From Corynebacterium sp. SCR221107 (GTDB lineage: Bacteria > Actinomycetota > Actinomycetes > Mycobacteriales > Mycobacteriaceae): DNA of 64,000 nt. The notes under the pieces were generated by a model, which was given only the letters and a program-made list of their open reading frames with translations, was not told the DNA's origin and did not search any database. The translations under genes and the position numbers were made by a program. Positions 27,651 to 37,814 of the stretch are shown in pieces (the stretch's first letter is position 1; the number at the start of each line of letters is the position of its first letter). The stretch is from contig NZ_CP115670.1 of assembly GCF_027886475.1 (NCBI RefSeq), positions 1,798,001 to 1,862,000 on the forward strand. Reading direction: 5' to 3'.

Positions 27651-27788
27651 CTTGTTTATCACGATGACACAAGATAGGCGGAGGCGATAAACTTCCCGCG
27701 CCTGAAGCCGTGATGATTGAGCGCGCGTCGATAAGACAATCAAGAGCCCACAACCACCACTTACTACGAATTGGAGCCTAGAAGTATT

Positions 27789-28223
27789 ATGAAAGCCGTG
27801 CTGACCCGCGTGAGCCAAGCCAGCGTGACCGTCGACGGGGAGATTACTGGGGCAATTTCCTGCGAGGAAACCGGAGGGATCCTCGCCCTGATCGGCGTGG
27901 GGGAAGCCGATGAGCCACAAGCATGGGAGAAGATGGCGGACAAGATCGCCCATCTTCGCATTCTCGAAGGGGAAAAATCGGCACTCGACGTGACAGCGCC
28001 GGTCCTGGTGGTGAGCCAGTTTACGCTCATGGGCGCGACAGCGAAGGGCAGGCGCCCGTCATGGTCGGCTGCAGCCAAGGGCGAGGTAGCCGAACCAATC
28101 ATCACCAAAATTGTTGCGAGGCTGCGCGAATACGGCTTGTCAGTGGAAGAAGGACGTTTCGGCGCGATGATGAAGGTATCTAGTATCAACGAAGGGCCTT
28201 TTACGGTGCTTGTTGAAACCTAA
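27789..28223 (+). CDS. dtd: D-aminoacyl-tRNA deacylase
   Basis: A 144-residue Dtd that removes D-amino acids (and glycine from tRNA-Ala) to protect translation. The N-terminus [19 protein letters not shown] is typical. The two active-site signatures are present: VVSQFTLMG (SQFTL) and [11 protein letters not shown] (NxGPxT). Length matches the family. ATG 27789 is preceded by TTGGAG about 10 bases upstream. It lies between the methyltransferase and sigB, in the same direction. Confidence 0.95.
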   Translation: MKAVLTRVSQASVTVDGEITGAISCEETGGILALIGVGEADEPQAWEKMADKIAHLRILEGEKSALDVTAPVLVVSQFTLMGATAKGRRPSWSAAAKGEVAEPIITKIVARLREYGLSVEEGRFGAMMKVSSINEGPFTVLVET

Positions 28224-28535
28224 GGGACCTGTCCTTCCTCACTCCTCCCTGAGGCTGTTTTCTCCATGGCATTTGAATCGACCTACGTGCAGCAACGTGT
28301 TGAGATATTGGGGTGCTTTCAAGGGGTGGAGACACGGCCCCCTAAACATCGTTCAACACGTGAGTCGGCCACCACCTATACAACAAGGTGACACAATTAC
28401 TACGTTCACGACCGAAAAAATAACTAAGAAAACTGCAGTTCACATGGGCTAACAAAACAATTTCGGATTTGATGGAACTTTCGGATGAACTCCCTCGTTG
28501 GAAGAAATTGAAGCGCCACACAAAGGAGGTCCTTT
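28224..28535. other. 312-bp spacer upstream of sigB
   Basis: Holds a SigH-type promoter (28474-28499) and a strong ribosome-binding site (AGGAGG, 28524-28529). No gene is recognised. Confidence 0.6.
28474..28499 (+). promoter_or_regulatory. SigH-type (ECF) promoter of sigB
   Basis: GGAAC at 28474-28478, 17-bp spacer, CGTT at 28496-28499. This fits the known corynebacterial/mycobacterial SigH consensus (GGAA then GTT). The transcript would start near 28506 with a leader of about 30 nt. Confidence 0.7.
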
Positions 28536-29540
28536 ATGACAAGCCCTGCAGCACACGACTCTGCAGAATTTGACCTTGAGGCAGAGGAGACAGCCACCGG
28601 CACTCGTCGTGGACATACCAATGACAATCCTTCTGCCGACCTGGTCAGGGTATACCTCAACGGCATCGGCAAAACCGCGCTGTTGACCGCCGAAGATGAG
28701 GTTGAACTGGCAAAGACCATTGAGGTCGGACTGTATGCGGAATACCTCCTAGAGAACTCACCGGAACCACTCACCCGCGCCATGAAGCGCGACCTCAAAG
28801 TGCTCGTCAAGGAAGGACGCAAGGCAAGGTCGCACCTACTGGAGGCCAACTTGCGCCTCGTCGTTTCCTTAGCAAAGCGCTACACCGGTCGTGGCATGCC
28901 CCTGCTGGACCTCATTCAAGAGGGTAATCTCGGCTTGATCCGCGCGATGGAAAAGTTCGATTACACCAAGGGATTTAAGTTCTCCACGTACGCGACGTGG
29001 TGGATTCGTCAGGCAATTACCAGAGGCATGGCGGATCAATCGCGCACCATTCGCCTTCCTGTTCACCTCGTCGAGCAGGTCAATAAATTGGCTCGCATCA
29101 AGCGTGAAATGTATCAAAACCTCGGCCGTGAAGCCACAAATGAGGAACTCGCCGCAGAGTCTGGGATTGATGAATCAAAAATTGAAATCCTGCTGCGACA
29201 GTCCCGCGACCCAGTAAGTCTAGACATGCCGGTCGGCGCGGATGAAGAGGCCCCCTTGGGTGACTTTATCGAGGACTCCGAGGCCGCCGATGCCGAATCG
29301 GCAGTAGTAGCTTCCCTTCGCCACAGCGATATCCGCGAAGTGATCGGCACCCTGGAACCTCGCGAACAAGACGTGATCCGAATGCGCTACGGTCTAGACG
29401 ATGGAGTTCCGCGCACCTTGGATCAGATTGGACGAACATACGGTCTTTCACGCGAACGTGTCCGTCAAATCGAGCGCGAGGTCATGGCAAAACTCCGCGA
29501 CGGCTACCGCGCTGCCCGTCTCCGCGAATACGCTTTCTAA
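28536..29540 (+). CDS. sigB: Group 2 sigma factor SigB
   Basis: A 334-residue primary-like sigma factor used in stationary phase and stress. It lacks the Lys/Ala and acidic N-terminal extension of SigA but shares regions 1.2 to 4: [58 protein letters not shown], and the region 4 [24 protein letters not shown]. It ends [18 protein letters not shown]. The ATG follows AGGAGG with optimal spacing. The SigH-type promoter indicates induction by heat or thiol-oxidative stress, as described for C. glutamicum. A terminator follows at 29577. Confidence 0.96.
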   Translation: MTSPAAHDSAEFDLEAEETATGTRRGHTNDNPSADLVRVYLNGIGKTALLTAEDEVELAKTIEVGLYAEYLLENSPEPLTRAMKRDLKVLVKEGRKARSHLLEANLRLVVSLAKRYTGRGMPLLDLIQEGNLGLIRAMEKFDYTKGFKFSTYATWWIRQAITRGMADQSRTIRLPVHLVEQVNKLARIKREMYQNLGREATNEELAAESGIDESKIEILLRQSRDPVSLDMPVGADEEAPLGDFIEDSEAADAESAVVASLRHSDIREVIGTLEPREQDVIRMRYGLDDGVPRTLDQIGRTYGLSRERVRQIEREVMAKLRDGYRAARLREYAF

Positions 29541-30023
29541 GTTCGAGCCATTCACCACCTGCCCCAGGGTGCACCTGGCCGGAACCTGTTTCAGCATGTG
29601 CTGGGTTTCGGCCTTTTCGTGCGCAAGGATCAACGATTATCCAGTTTGCGACCACAGTTACTGAAGGCTCCTTCTAGGATCCGAGCATGACACACGAGGT
29701 ACCGGTGCGCTCAATGCACAAAACCGATAGATAGCATTCGCCTATACATAGCACCGTTTCCGGTATTTGCTATTATTATTTACGGTTAAGGCACAAACAA
29801 TATTGCCTCAATGCCTGCCACCTCGATGTATGTGGGGTCTAGAATGTGAGAAGTTGTTTTGATACTTATGAAAGCAATCAAAGCAATACCCGCGAAAGCA
29901 CACTCACTGTCACCTCACGCCAGACGGGCGGCCGGCGAATACTGCATGGCTCAATAATTGGACGCGAACCGTTAAAATCGGATTTATCGCACCATCGGAT
30001 GATTAAGGGAGAATGATAGCCTC
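29541..30023. other. 483-bp spacer between sigB and dtxR
   Basis: Holds the sigB terminator, then AT-rich DNA with a TAAAAT hexamer at 29973-29978 that may be the dtxR -10 (transcription start near 29985). No gene is recognised. Confidence 0.5.
29577..29617 (+). terminator. Terminator after sigB
   Basis: GGCCGGAACC pairs with GGTTTCGGCC (one G-T pair), with an inner CAGCA/TGCTG stem, followed by TTTT. Confidence 0.75.
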
Positions 30024-30704
30024 ATGAAGGACTTGGTCGATACCACAGAAATGTATCTTCGCACCATTTATGAGCTGGAAGAAGAGGGCATTACTCCCCT
30101 CCGCGCCCGCATCGCTGAGCGCCTCGAGCAGTCTGGCCCCACGGTGAGCCAGACTGTGGCCCGCATGGAGCGAGATGGGCTCGTCGTAGTAGCCAACGAC
30201 CGTAGCCTGCAAATGACGCCAGAAGGGCGTCGCTTAGCCACCGCAGTCATGCGCAAACACCGCTTGGCTGAGCGGTTGCTGACCGATGTCATTGGGTTAG
30301 ATATTCAAAAGGTTCACGATGAGGCGTGCCGCTGGGAACATGTCATGAGCGAGGAAGTGGAGCGTCGTCTCGTGGACGTTTTGGATGATGTTGACCGCTC
30401 CCCATTCGGTAATCCTATCCCGGGATTGAAGGATTTGGGCGTGAGCAAGCAGGACAAACTTGAGCCTGGCCTGCGAGCAATCGATGTGAAGTCGGATGGC
30501 CCAGTTCAAGTTAAAGTGATTCAGATCAATGAGATCCTTCAAGTTGATGTAGATCAGTTTGCAGCCCTCATGGATGCGGGCATTACCGTTGGCGCGGTGT
30601 GCTCCCTCGATAATCGAAACGGGCGCGTCTACCTAAGCTCTGGTGATAACTCGGTCGAGCTTCTTGATGATCTAGCGCACGCAGTGCGCGTTGAGCTAAT
30701 CTAG
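30024..30704 (+). CDS. dtxR: Iron-dependent repressor DtxR
   Basis: A 226-residue protein, the same length as C. diphtheriae DtxR and nearly identical to it over the first 140 residues. The winged HTH is [27 protein letters not shown]. Metal-site residues are present: Met10, His79 and Glu83 (RKHRLAER), His98 (KVHDE), and Cys102, Glu105 and His106 (ACRWEHVM). The dimer domain is followed by the more divergent SH3-like domain. With Fe2+ it represses siderophore, haem-uptake and related genes, and in lysogens the diphtheria toxin gene. The protein start is firmly set by homology, although the GGGAG upstream is loosely spaced. No DtxR operator was found nearby. Confidence 0.97.
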   Translation: MKDLVDTTEMYLRTIYELEEEGITPLRARIAERLEQSGPTVSQTVARMERDGLVVVANDRSLQMTPEGRRLATAVMRKHRLAERLLTDVIGLDIQKVHDEACRWEHVMSEEVERRLVDVLDDVDRSPFGNPIPGLKDLGVSKQDKLEPGLRAIDVKSDGPVQVKVIQINEILQVDVDQFAALMDAGITVGAVCSLDNRNGRVYLSSGDNSVELLDDLAHAVRVELI

Positions 30705-30750
30705 TAAGGTCGTTTTCGCTTTTCCACCTCACTCATTTTGCGTAGGGTTT

Positions 30751-30775
30751 GGCCGGGTCTTATCCCGGCCTTTTT
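30751..30775 (+). terminator. Terminator after dtxR
   Basis: GGCCGGG, loop TCTTAT, CCCGGCC, then TTTTT. Confidence 0.92.
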
Positions 30776-30880
30776 GCTGCTATAGCTGACTTTTCCGCTT
30801 GATTTCTTACTAGTGCTCTCAAAGCAGTAACGTCATTTTCGTACGACCGATTTTTCAACCCCATGAAGGCGAGTGAAAAC

Positions 30881-31864
30881 ATGAAGCTTTTGGTCACAGG
30901 CGGCGCAGGCTATGTCGGCAGTGTATGCGCCACGGTGCTACTCGAGGAAGGCCACGAGGTTGTCATCGTGGATAACTTCACCACCGGCAATCGTGAAGCG
31001 GTGCCCGCGGGCGCTACCCTTGTCGAAGGTGATGTCGCCGAGGTAGCCGGTGACGTGCTGTCCGCTGGTGATTTCGATGCCGTAGTTCACTTCGCCGCAC
31101 GCTCACTGGTTGGCGAATCAGTGGACAAGCCCGATGAGTATTGGCACCACAATTTCGTGACCACGTTGGCGCTGCTTGATGCCATGCGTGCCAATAATGT
31201 CAACAACCTTGTTTTCTCCTCTACCGCTGCGACCTACGGCGAGCCTAAGGTCGTACCCATCACCGAGGACGCGGAAACCAAGCCCACCAACCCCTACGGC
31301 GCCACCAAATTGGCCATCGACTACGCCATTAGCTCCTATGCAAAGGCATTCGGCTTGGCGGCGACGAGCCTGCGCTACTTCAATGTTGCTGGCGCATATG
31401 GAAACGTTGGGGAAAATCGCGAGGTAGAAACCCACCTCATCCCGCTTATTCTGCAAGTCGCCCTAGGGCACCGCGATAAGATTATGATGTTCGGCGATGA
31501 CTGGCCAACCCCAGACGGCACTCCCATCCGCGATTACATCCACATCCGCGACCTCGCCCAAGCACACGTTCTGGCACTGCAGTCCAACGAAAAAGGCATC
31601 CACCGCATCTTCAACTTAGGATCCGGTGACGGCTACTCCGTCAAGGAAGTCATTCAGGCGTGCCGTGAGGTCACCGGTCACCCAATCCCAGCCGAGGTAG
31701 CCCCGCGTCGTGCGGGTGACCCGGCAGTTCTCATCGCCTCGTCCGAGAAGGCAATGCAGCAACTGGGGTGGCGGCCCCAATTCACCGACATTCACAAGAT
31801 CGTTGAGGATGCTTGGGCATTTACCTCACAGCTTGGCGACAAGGCACACTCCGCTCGCCGCTAA
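30881..31864 (+). CDS. galE: UDP-glucose 4-epimerase
   Basis: A 327-residue short-chain dehydrogenase-type epimerase interconverting UDP-glucose and UDP-galactose, which supplies galactan for the arabinogalactan wall. Visible features are the NAD-binding motif [20 protein letters not shown], the DNFTTGN loop, the [11 protein letters not shown] serine and the catalytic pair [13 protein letters not shown] (YxxxK). The start at 30881 matches the family N-terminus; AAGGCGAG lies upstream. It follows dtxR in the same direction, but a terminator separates them. The dtxR-galE order matches C. diphtheriae and C. glutamicum as I recall. Confidence 0.96.
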   Translation: MKLLVTGGAGYVGSVCATVLLEEGHEVVIVDNFTTGNREAVPAGATLVEGDVAEVAGDVLSAGDFDAVVHFAARSLVGESVDKPDEYWHHNFVTTLALLDAMRANNVNNLVFSSTAATYGEPKVVPITEDAETKPTNPYGATKLAIDYAISSYAKAFGLAATSLRYFNVAGAYGNVGENREVETHLIPLILQVALGHRDKIMMFGDDWPTPDGTPIRDYIHIRDLAQAHVLALQSNEKGIHRIFNLGSGDGYSVKEVIQACREVTGHPIPAEVAPRRAGDPAVLIASSEKAMQQLGWRPQFTDIHKIVEDAWAFTSQLGDKAHSARR

Positions 31865-31890
31865 GTAGTCAAGCATTTTTCTCCTTTTAA

Positions 31891-31931
31891 GTGGGGGTCT
31901 TTGCCTACCTTTCCTAGGCAAGGACCCCCAC
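31891..31931. terminator. Hairpin between convergent galE and the DUF4192 gene
   Basis: A near-perfect 17-bp stem (starting GTGGGGGTC) with a 7-nt loop. There is no clear T tract, so its terminator activity is less certain. Confidence 0.65.
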
Positions 31932-32019
31932 GCACTCCATCATGTCCGGCTGTGGCGTAGCTGCAAGCTCAGTAGATTCTGACCAAAAGCATCCAAGTAC
32001 TCACACGCCGGCAACCATA

Positions 32020-33420
32020 TTAGGCAACTTCGGGGTCCTTGTCGGCCGAGTTTTCTGTAGTTCCTCCCGCAATCCTTCTCAGGGTCTGGACCGAAACCCC
32101 GTTTTCCACCAAGGTCGTTTCTGCCCCAAGAGCCATCGTGTCAACGACCTCTTTGGCAAAACCTCGTTGATAACCCAAACGGATAAGGTTTGCTAGCCGA
32201 TGATCCGGCATTTCCTCGAGTACGGCTTGGAGCGCGACGGGAACCCTAAAGGAGGAGGGCTCCCCCAAAGTGAGCGCAGCATACAAACTCAATGCGTTCG
32301 CCCTCGTGATACCGGTATATGAAATTGCCACCTCATGCAGGAGGTTTCGCGCGGAAGTCTTGTGCCGTACGAGAAGTGCTAGCGCGCAATCACGTAACCA
32401 GGTTCTCGACATCCACGTCGCAAGCCAAACTACTGTCGCGTGTCCTGGGGATGGAATCTCATCGAGTTGATACCTGCCCGCGGACTGACCCTCTTGACCG
32501 TCCTTTAGACCACCATAGATTTCCACTACGAATGAATTCCCCACGTCTCCTGTTGCCGAAGCGCTATCTTCCACACACCCCTCGGGCAAGCGATGCGGGA
32601 GCTGTCGGTGACGATCAAGGATAGTTTGTAATACTTCGAGTTCCTTTTCCAACAATCGGGCATTGCCATGAATCTGAGCCTCAAGCCACACAGCGTTGGC
32701 GACCAAAGTGCCTGGATCCTTGAGCAAAGTGTCGTATCGAGGGCGGAAGTAGTCAATTGCGCTGGTCCTATTGATCTCTGGAAGCTCTCCCGCTGCGATG
32801 AGATCCTTCATTGCCGGGGATGCAGCGATTAGGGGGATTACTCCTTCGATCCACTCCTGGCCAATGCCATCAGCATCAGGAAAGTGCGACTGAGCGGCGA
32901 ATATCAGCCTGTACTTTGCCTTCGAGACGATTTCTTCAGTGTGCCAGGCACCCAAGATGTCAACTTCTTCACAGCTTGCCACGTTCAAAAGCACCTCAAA
33001 GATCCCGTAGTCTTGACACAGTTGCTCTCTCCCAACGACAAGGGCGAAGATGAAGTCAGCTCCGACCTCACGGATCGCATAGGCGGCGTCGGAAAGCAAA
33101 CGGACATCTTTGATATCAAGGCGCAAGACAGGCCCTAGGCTGAAGTACTCCCCCGTCTGAGTATCGTCTGACGAACCCTTATCACTGTCATTGAGGCCAA
33201 CCTCTCCCAGCACTTTGGTTTCCGGATGCCCCGGGGCTGTTGAGTTTTCAGGAGCACCCGTGGCTGAGTTTGCCGGATGAACATTCGATCGCTGAAAGCC
33301 AGCGAGCAGTACTGAGTCATGCGGGAAGTACCCAAGGACCGCCGGTAGCACCGCAAATACTTCGCCTGGGCTGTGCAAGGGATTTATCCTTTTATCTTTG
33401 AAATCTGAATGTGCTGTCAT
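32020..33420 (-). CDS. DUF4192 family protein
   Basis: A 466-residue actinobacterial protein with the DUF4192 signature at its N-terminus (SPGEVFAVLPAVLGYFPHDSVLLAGF), i.e. an opening in which a protein tests a value over a beta strand. The rest is mostly helical, with the conserved late segment VVWLATWMSRTWLRDCALALLVRH and YTGITRANALSLYAALTLGEPSSFRVPVALQAVLEEMPDHRLANLIRLGYQRG. ATG 33420 has GAGG upstream and gives the family N-terminus, so the 79-residue extension to 33657 is rejected. No membrane segment or catalytic motif is apparent. The function is unknown. Convergent with galE, divergent from the PAC2 gene. Confidence 0.82.
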   Translation of the reverse strand: MTAHSDFKDKRINPLHSPGEVFAVLPAVLGYFPHDSVLLAGFQRSNVHPANSATGAPENSTAPGHPETKVLGEVGLNDSDKGSSDDTQTGEYFSLGPVLRLDIKDVRLLSDAAYAIREVGADFIFALVVGREQLCQDYGIFEVLLNVASCEEVDILGAWHTEEIVSKAKYRLIFAAQSHFPDADGIGQEWIEGVIPLIAASPAMKDLIAAGELPEINRTSAIDYFRPRYDTLLKDPGTLVANAVWLEAQIHGNARLLEKELEVLQTILDRHRQLPHRLPEGCVEDSASATGDVGNSFVVEIYGGLKDGQEGQSAGRYQLDEIPSPGHATVVWLATWMSRTWLRDCALALLVRHKTSARNLLHEVAISYTGITRANALSLYAALTLGEPSSFRVPVALQAVLEEMPDHRLANLIRLGYQRGFAKEVVDTMALGAETTLVENGVSVQTLRRIAGGTTENSADKDPEVA

Positions 33421-33895
33421 GCACCTCACGATCGCAGATGAAGATTTTTCTTCAAGAACGGTTGCGTACGTTGTCGAAGATCTGTGGATAGCGTGACTAG
33501 AGTGGCTAATGTGACTAAGAAAGTGCTGAAATTCCACAGGGTGGCGCTTGGTACACGGTGTCTTTCGATTTGGAGCCCCAGCTTTCTGGCTGCGAAATCG
33601 CGATCCGAATTCCTTCGACCTACGCAGGAAGAACCTATAAGGGAACAAATTTTCCAAACTTTGCGTTATGCATGACGTATGAAGGCAATGGCCTTCGCAC
33701 CGAGGGATTTTTCTGCCATCGCTCCTTCACTAGGGCGGAAACAAAGAAATGATCTCTGCGTCTGAGAATCTCGATGGAGACCAAGAATTTCAAGCTTTCA
33801 TCGAAACTCGGCCACCCATCCGATCGCTTCGTAATCGGAGATGGTGCGAAGGTCCTAAGCCACACCGCCAGTACCTTTTGCGAAGGAGATTGATC
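33421..33895. other. 475-bp divergent spacer between DUF4192 and PAC2 genes
   Basis: Holds ribosome-binding sites at both ends. No promoter pair is confidently identified and no gene is recognised. Confidence 0.45.
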
Positions 33896-34933
33896 ATGCC
33901 AAATGAGAACGAAAGCATGTACGAGCTGCAGTTCCCTGCGCCTTTCGTCGCAAACCCTGGTGCCGAAGGCCCCACTCTCGTCGTTGCCTTGAACGGATAT
34001 GCAGATGCAGGGCACGCGGTAGACAGTAGTGCAGATCACCTCTTGGCTGCCCTTGATCACCGCTTGCTGGCCAGCTTCAACAGCGATGAGCTCATCGATT
34101 ACCGCTCCCGCCGCCCAGCGGTCACCATCGATCACAACACGGTCGTCGACGCGAACGACGTCCAGCTGGAAATTAACGTGCTCCGAGATTCGAAGGGCAC
34201 GTCATTCCTCTTGCTAAGCGGGCCAGAACCAGATTTGCGATGGGATGGTTTTACCCGAGCAGTGGCAGAGATTGTGGACAAATTTAAGGTGTCCCAGACG
34301 CTGTGCTTGTACGCAGCGCCAATGACCGTGCCTCACACCCGTCCCCTCGTGGTCACCGCCCATGGTAATGCCGCCCACCTTATTGATAGTCAATTCACGC
34401 TGGATTCAAAGATCACGGTTCCGGGTTCTGCTTCTTTGCATCTCGAAAGGCTGCTGAACAAGGAAGGCCACGACGTCGCCGGTTACACCGCACACGTTCC
34501 CCACTATCTGTCAAGCTCAAATTACCCGCAGGCAACCTTGAGCCTGTTGCAGGCGGTGTCTGATGTGACTGGTTTGGAGCTGCCACTGCGCAGCCTCGAG
34601 GCCGATGCGCAGCGTTCCGCCCAGCAAATCGAGGAGCAGGTCGCTGCCTCGCTGGAGGTCGAGCAGCTCGTTCGAATGCTTGAGCAGCAATATGACGAAG
34701 AGCTCGAGCGCTACCAGGAGCGTCACCCTAATGCGCTCATGCCTCATGAGAATGAAGTTAATGCGGAAACACTCGGTGAGGAATTTGAACGATTCCTCGC
34801 GGAGCTCGATGCAGAGTCGGGTAATCCACAGTACAAGGATGAATCCAGCTCCGATCCATCTCTCGGATTGCCCAAGGCATCCGGCGAAACCGATGATTTG
34901 GACGACAGCGGCGACAAGCCCACGAACGAGTAA
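33896..34933 (+). CDS. PAC2 family protein (proteasome-assembly-chaperone fold)
   Basis: A 345-residue PAC2-domain protein. Family features are TLVVALNGYADAGHAVDSSADHLL, then FNSDELIDYRSRRPAVTIDHNTV, LLSGPEPDLRWDGFTRAV and GYTAHVPHYLSSSNYPQATLSLLQAVSDVTGLELPL. A Gln/Glu-rich helical segment (QIEEQVAASLEVEQLVRMLEQQYDEELERYQ) and an acidic tail follow. In eukaryotes and archaea PAC2 proteins help assemble proteasomes; corynebacteria generally lack a 20S proteasome, so the role here is unclear. ATG 33896 has AAGGAGA at good spacing. A terminator separates it from helY. Confidence 0.88.
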   Translation: MPNENESMYELQFPAPFVANPGAEGPTLVVALNGYADAGHAVDSSADHLLAALDHRLLASFNSDELIDYRSRRPAVTIDHNTVVDANDVQLEINVLRDSKGTSFLLLSGPEPDLRWDGFTRAVAEIVDKFKVSQTLCLYAAPMTVPHTRPLVVTAHGNAAHLIDSQFTLDSKITVPGSASLHLERLLNKEGHDVAGYTAHVPHYLSSSNYPQATLSLLQAVSDVTGLELPLRSLEADAQRSAQQIEEQVAASLEVEQLVRMLEQQYDEELERYQERHPNALMPHENEVNAETLGEEFERFLAELDAESGNPQYKDESSSDPSLGLPKASGETDDLDDSGDKPTNE

Positions 34934-34951
34934 TGCTTCACTAGTTCGGAT

Positions 34952-34985
34952 GGGGTGCCACCACAAGGTGGCACCCCTTCCTTTT
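34952..34985 (+). terminator. Terminator after the PAC2 gene
   Basis: GGGGTGCCACC, loop ACAA, GGTGGCACCCC, then TTCCTTTTT. Confidence 0.92.
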
Positions 34986-34992
34986 TGCCTTG

Positions 34993-34998
34993 TAAGGT
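34993..34998 (+). promoter_or_regulatory. Leaderless -10 element (TAAGGT) for helY
   Basis: TAAGGT ends 8 nt before GTG 35007. Its -35 region falls within the preceding terminator. Confidence 0.55.
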
Positions 34999-35006
34999 TG
35001 GACATT

Positions 35007-37541
35007 GTGAATCTCACTCAGATGCTGCCAGACCTCAAAGAAGTACCCGAGTCCTTGGTCGATGAATCCATCTTCGACTCATTTCTTGCTTGGACTCGTG
35101 AGCGCGGCATAACCCTCTACCCAGCGCAAGAAGAGGCCGCATTGGGCATCTTGGCTGAAGACAATGTCATTTTGGCAACCCCCACAGGATCGGGTAAATC
35201 GATGGTCGCCATTGCCGCCCACTTTATTGCCATGGCACGTGGGCAGCGAAGTTTCTACACTGCTCCCATTAAAGCTCTGGTGAGCGAGAAGTTCTTTTCG
35301 CTGTGTGAAATCTTTGGCCCAGAGTCCGTCGGAATGATGACCGGCGACGCCACGGTCAACGGAAACGCCCCTATCATTTGCGCGACTGCCGAGATCGTCG
35401 CCAACATCGCGCTGCGTGAAGGCGCAGATTCTAGAATCGATCAAGTGGTGATGGATGAATTCCATTACTACTCCGAGCCCGACCGTGGGTGGGCATGGCA
35501 GGTACCGCTGCTGGAACTTCCCAAGGCGCAGTTCTTGCTTATGTCCGCCACGTTAGGCGACACCAGTTTTATCACCGAAGACCTCAGCAAGCGCACTGGG
35601 CGTGCAACGAACGTGGTGGGAAGCGATGCCGAACGTCCGGTGCCGCTAGAGTTTGAATTTGTTTATACCCCAGTCCACGAAACCATTGACAACATCCTCA
35701 AAGAGGATAAGGCTCCCGTCTACGTTGTTCACTTCACTCAACGTGAGGCCGTGGAGCGTGCACAGTCTCTCACCAGCATGGATATCCTTTCCAAGGTGGA
35801 AAAGGATCGCATCCGAGAAGAGATCGGCGCTTTCAAATTCACCACCACCTTCGGCCGCACCCTATCAAAGCTGTTGCGACGGGGCATCGGAGTCCACCAT
35901 GCGGGTATGCTCCCAAAGTATCGACGGCTTGTCGAAAAGCTCTCTCAGACCGGATTACTCAAGGTGATCTGCGGAACAGACACCCTCGGGGTGGGTATCA
36001 ACGTTCCGATCCGCACGGTGCTATTCACGGGGCTAGCCAAGTTTGACGGTAGCAAGCAGCGGATTCTCGCCTCGCGGGAGTTTCACCAGATCGCCGGACG
36101 CGCGGGGCGAGCCGGCTTTGACACCGTTGGCTATGTGATCATTGAGGCAACCGAGCATGAGATTGAAAACTGGCGCGCACGCCAACGCGCGGGACAGGAT
36201 CCGAAAAAGCTCAAAAAGCTGCGGTTGAAGTCGGCCCGCGAGGGAGAGGTGACGTGGACGCACAAGACCTATGAGCGATTGATCCAGGCACAGGCGGAGC
36301 CATTGACAAGCCAGTTCAGGGTTTCGAACCCCATGCTGCTTAACGTCATCGCACGTGGTGGAGACGTCTATGGGAATCTCAAAGCACTCCTGCGCGGCAA
36401 TCACAATTCGCGGGAGCGCCAGAACAAAGACATCCTCACCGCCCTTGAGCTGTTTCGCGGCCTGGTGCAGGCAGGCATCGTCGTCGGGAAGCACGATGGC
36501 GATACCAAGACTTATGAACTTACCGAAGACCTGCAGCGCGATTTCGCCCTCAACCAACCCTTAGCACCATTCGCGCTGGCAGCGCTCGAACTGCTTGACC
36601 CCGAGTCTGACAGCTACAGTCTCGATGTCATTAGCGTGTTTGAGTCGGTTCTTGACGATCCACGTCCGCTGCTGATCGCGCAGCAAAAGGCTGCCCGCGG
36701 CGAGGAAATTGCACAACTGAAGTCTGAGGGGGTGGACTACACCGAGCGAATGAAGCTTGTCGAGGACATCACCTGGCCCAAGCCGTTGGATGACCTGCTA
36801 GAGGACGCTTTCGATACCTACTGCGGCGGACATCCGTGGGCACGCGAGTTCGAGCTTTCACCCAAGTCCGTGGTCCGCGACATGCTCGAAAACGGCATGA
36901 CGTTTTCAGATTTGATCGCAACTTACGCAATTGCGCGCGCCGAGGGCGTCGTCTTGCGTTACCTCACCGATGCGTGGCGCACCCTTCAGCACTCCATTCC
37001 GGCGGACAAACTCAATGATGAGCTAGAAGACATCATCGTGTGGCTCGGAGAATTGATCTTGCAGGTGGATTCTTCGCTCGTCGACGAATGGGCGCAGTTA
37101 GCAGATCCCGATGCGCCCATCAGCAAGGAGGCTTTAGCACAAGAGCTCGCCTTCGGGGTGGAAGATCCCACTGCTTTGACTGCCAACCAACGTGCCTTTA
37201 GCATCATGGTCCGCAACCTGTTTTTCCGAACCGTCCAACTCTTTGCCCTCGAGCGCGAGGATCAATTGGCTGAGATGTTTAGCTACCTAGACGATACCCC
37301 TGACTTCCCGGCGGCGATGGATGATTATTTCGATGAGTATTCAGATGTGGATACCGGCGCCGAAGCCCGCGGTCCCGCCTACCACCTAGTAGAAAAGGAC
37401 GGAAGGTTGTGGAAAGTCCGGCAGATTATCAAGGATCCGAACAACGATCGATCTTTCGCCTTTGTCGGATTAGTCGACCTCGATGCCTCCGATGAAGCTG
37501 GCGAAGTACGTCTGCGCAGCCTGTCCATAGAACAGAACTAA
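35007..37541 (+). CDS. helY: Ski2-like DEAD/DEAH RNA helicase HelY
   Basis: An 844-residue superfamily II helicase of the Ski2/Mtr4 type known as HelY in mycobacteria. Motifs are TLYPAQEEAALGILA (Q-like), Walker A ATPTGSGKSMVAIAA, TAPIKALVSEKF, Walker B VVMDEFHYYSEPDRGWAWQ (DEFH rather than DEAH), LLMSATLGDT (SAT), VHHAGMLPKYRRLVEKL, GTDTLGVGINVPIRTVLFT and FHQIAGRAGRAGFDTVGY (QxxGRAGR). The C-terminal half resembles the winged-helix and helical bundle of the family. GTG 35007 is preferred to the long out-of-family extension from 34605 because it gives the family N-terminus and has a leaderless promoter. Role in RNA turnover is inferred from the family. Confidence 0.9.
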   Translation: MNLTQMLPDLKEVPESLVDESIFDSFLAWTRERGITLYPAQEEAALGILAEDNVILATPTGSGKSMVAIAAHFIAMARGQRSFYTAPIKALVSEKFFSLCEIFGPESVGMMTGDATVNGNAPIICATAEIVANIALREGADSRIDQVVMDEFHYYSEPDRGWAWQVPLLELPKAQFLLMSATLGDTSFITEDLSKRTGRATNVVGSDAERPVPLEFEFVYTPVHETIDNILKEDKAPVYVVHFTQREAVERAQSLTSMDILSKVEKDRIREEIGAFKFTTTFGRTLSKLLRRGIGVHHAGMLPKYRRLVEKLSQTGLLKVICGTDTLGVGINVPIRTVLFTGLAKFDGSKQRILASREFHQIAGRAGRAGFDTVGYVIIEATEHEIENWRARQRAGQDPKKLKKLRLKSAREGEVTWTHKTYERLIQAQAEPLTSQFRVSNPMLLNVIARGGDVYGNLKALLRGNHNSRERQNKDILTALELFRGLVQAGIVVGKHDGDTKTYELTEDLQRDFALNQPLAPFALAALELLDPESDSYSLDVISVFESVLDDPRPLLIAQQKAARGEEIAQLKSEGVDYTERMKLVEDITWPKPLDDLLEDAFDTYCGGHPWAREFELSPKSVVRDMLENGMTFSDLIATYAIARAEGVVLRYLTDAWRTLQHSIPADKLNDELEDIIVWLGELILQVDSSLVDEWAQLADPDAPISKEALAQELAFGVEDPTALTANQRAFSIMVRNLFFRTVQLFALEREDQLAEMFSYLDDTPDFPAAMDDYFDEYSDVDTGAEARGPAYHLVEKDGRLWKVRQIIKDPNNDRSFAFVGLVDLDASDEAGEVRLRSLSIEQN

Positions 37542-37692
37542 TGGTGCTCTCCTACCCAGATACGTGTGGGTAGGAACGGAAGGTTTCGGTCAAGTACGAA
37601 GCGGGTTCAGACTGCGAAACGTCCCGTTTGCCTTTCAGACTTTTTCCGCATGGCTAGATTCGCTTGGCGCTTATGCGCCCCACACCATAGAA

Positions 37693-37730
37693 AATCCGGT
37701 ACTCATCCAATCAAGGACAAGCACCGGATT
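37693..37730 (-). terminator. Terminator for ahpD (minus strand)
   Basis: AATCCGGT and ACCGGATT separated by 22 nt. On the minus strand the second arm is followed by TTC. Confidence 0.6.
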
Positions 37731-37814
37731 CTCCCAAAGCCTACTGCCAAAGCTTCAGCCCACCGGCCCGACGTCAAACAAACCGGCAGACACGACGCTT
37801 TGAGTTAGGCGTAA

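Noticed and set aside
12546..33097. GCTTTCCGACG copies inside the trmA-like and DUF4192 genes
   Set aside because: Explained by Leu-Ser-Asp codon strings; counted only as background for the repeat finding.
33420..33657. 79-residue upstream extension of the DUF4192 gene
   Set aside because: Not family-like; ATG 33420 has a ribosome-binding site and gives the expected N-terminus.
34605..35006. N-terminal extension of helY overlapping the PAC2 gene
   Set aside because: The frame crosses a gene and a terminator and is not helicase-like; the leaderless GTG at 35007 fits the family start.
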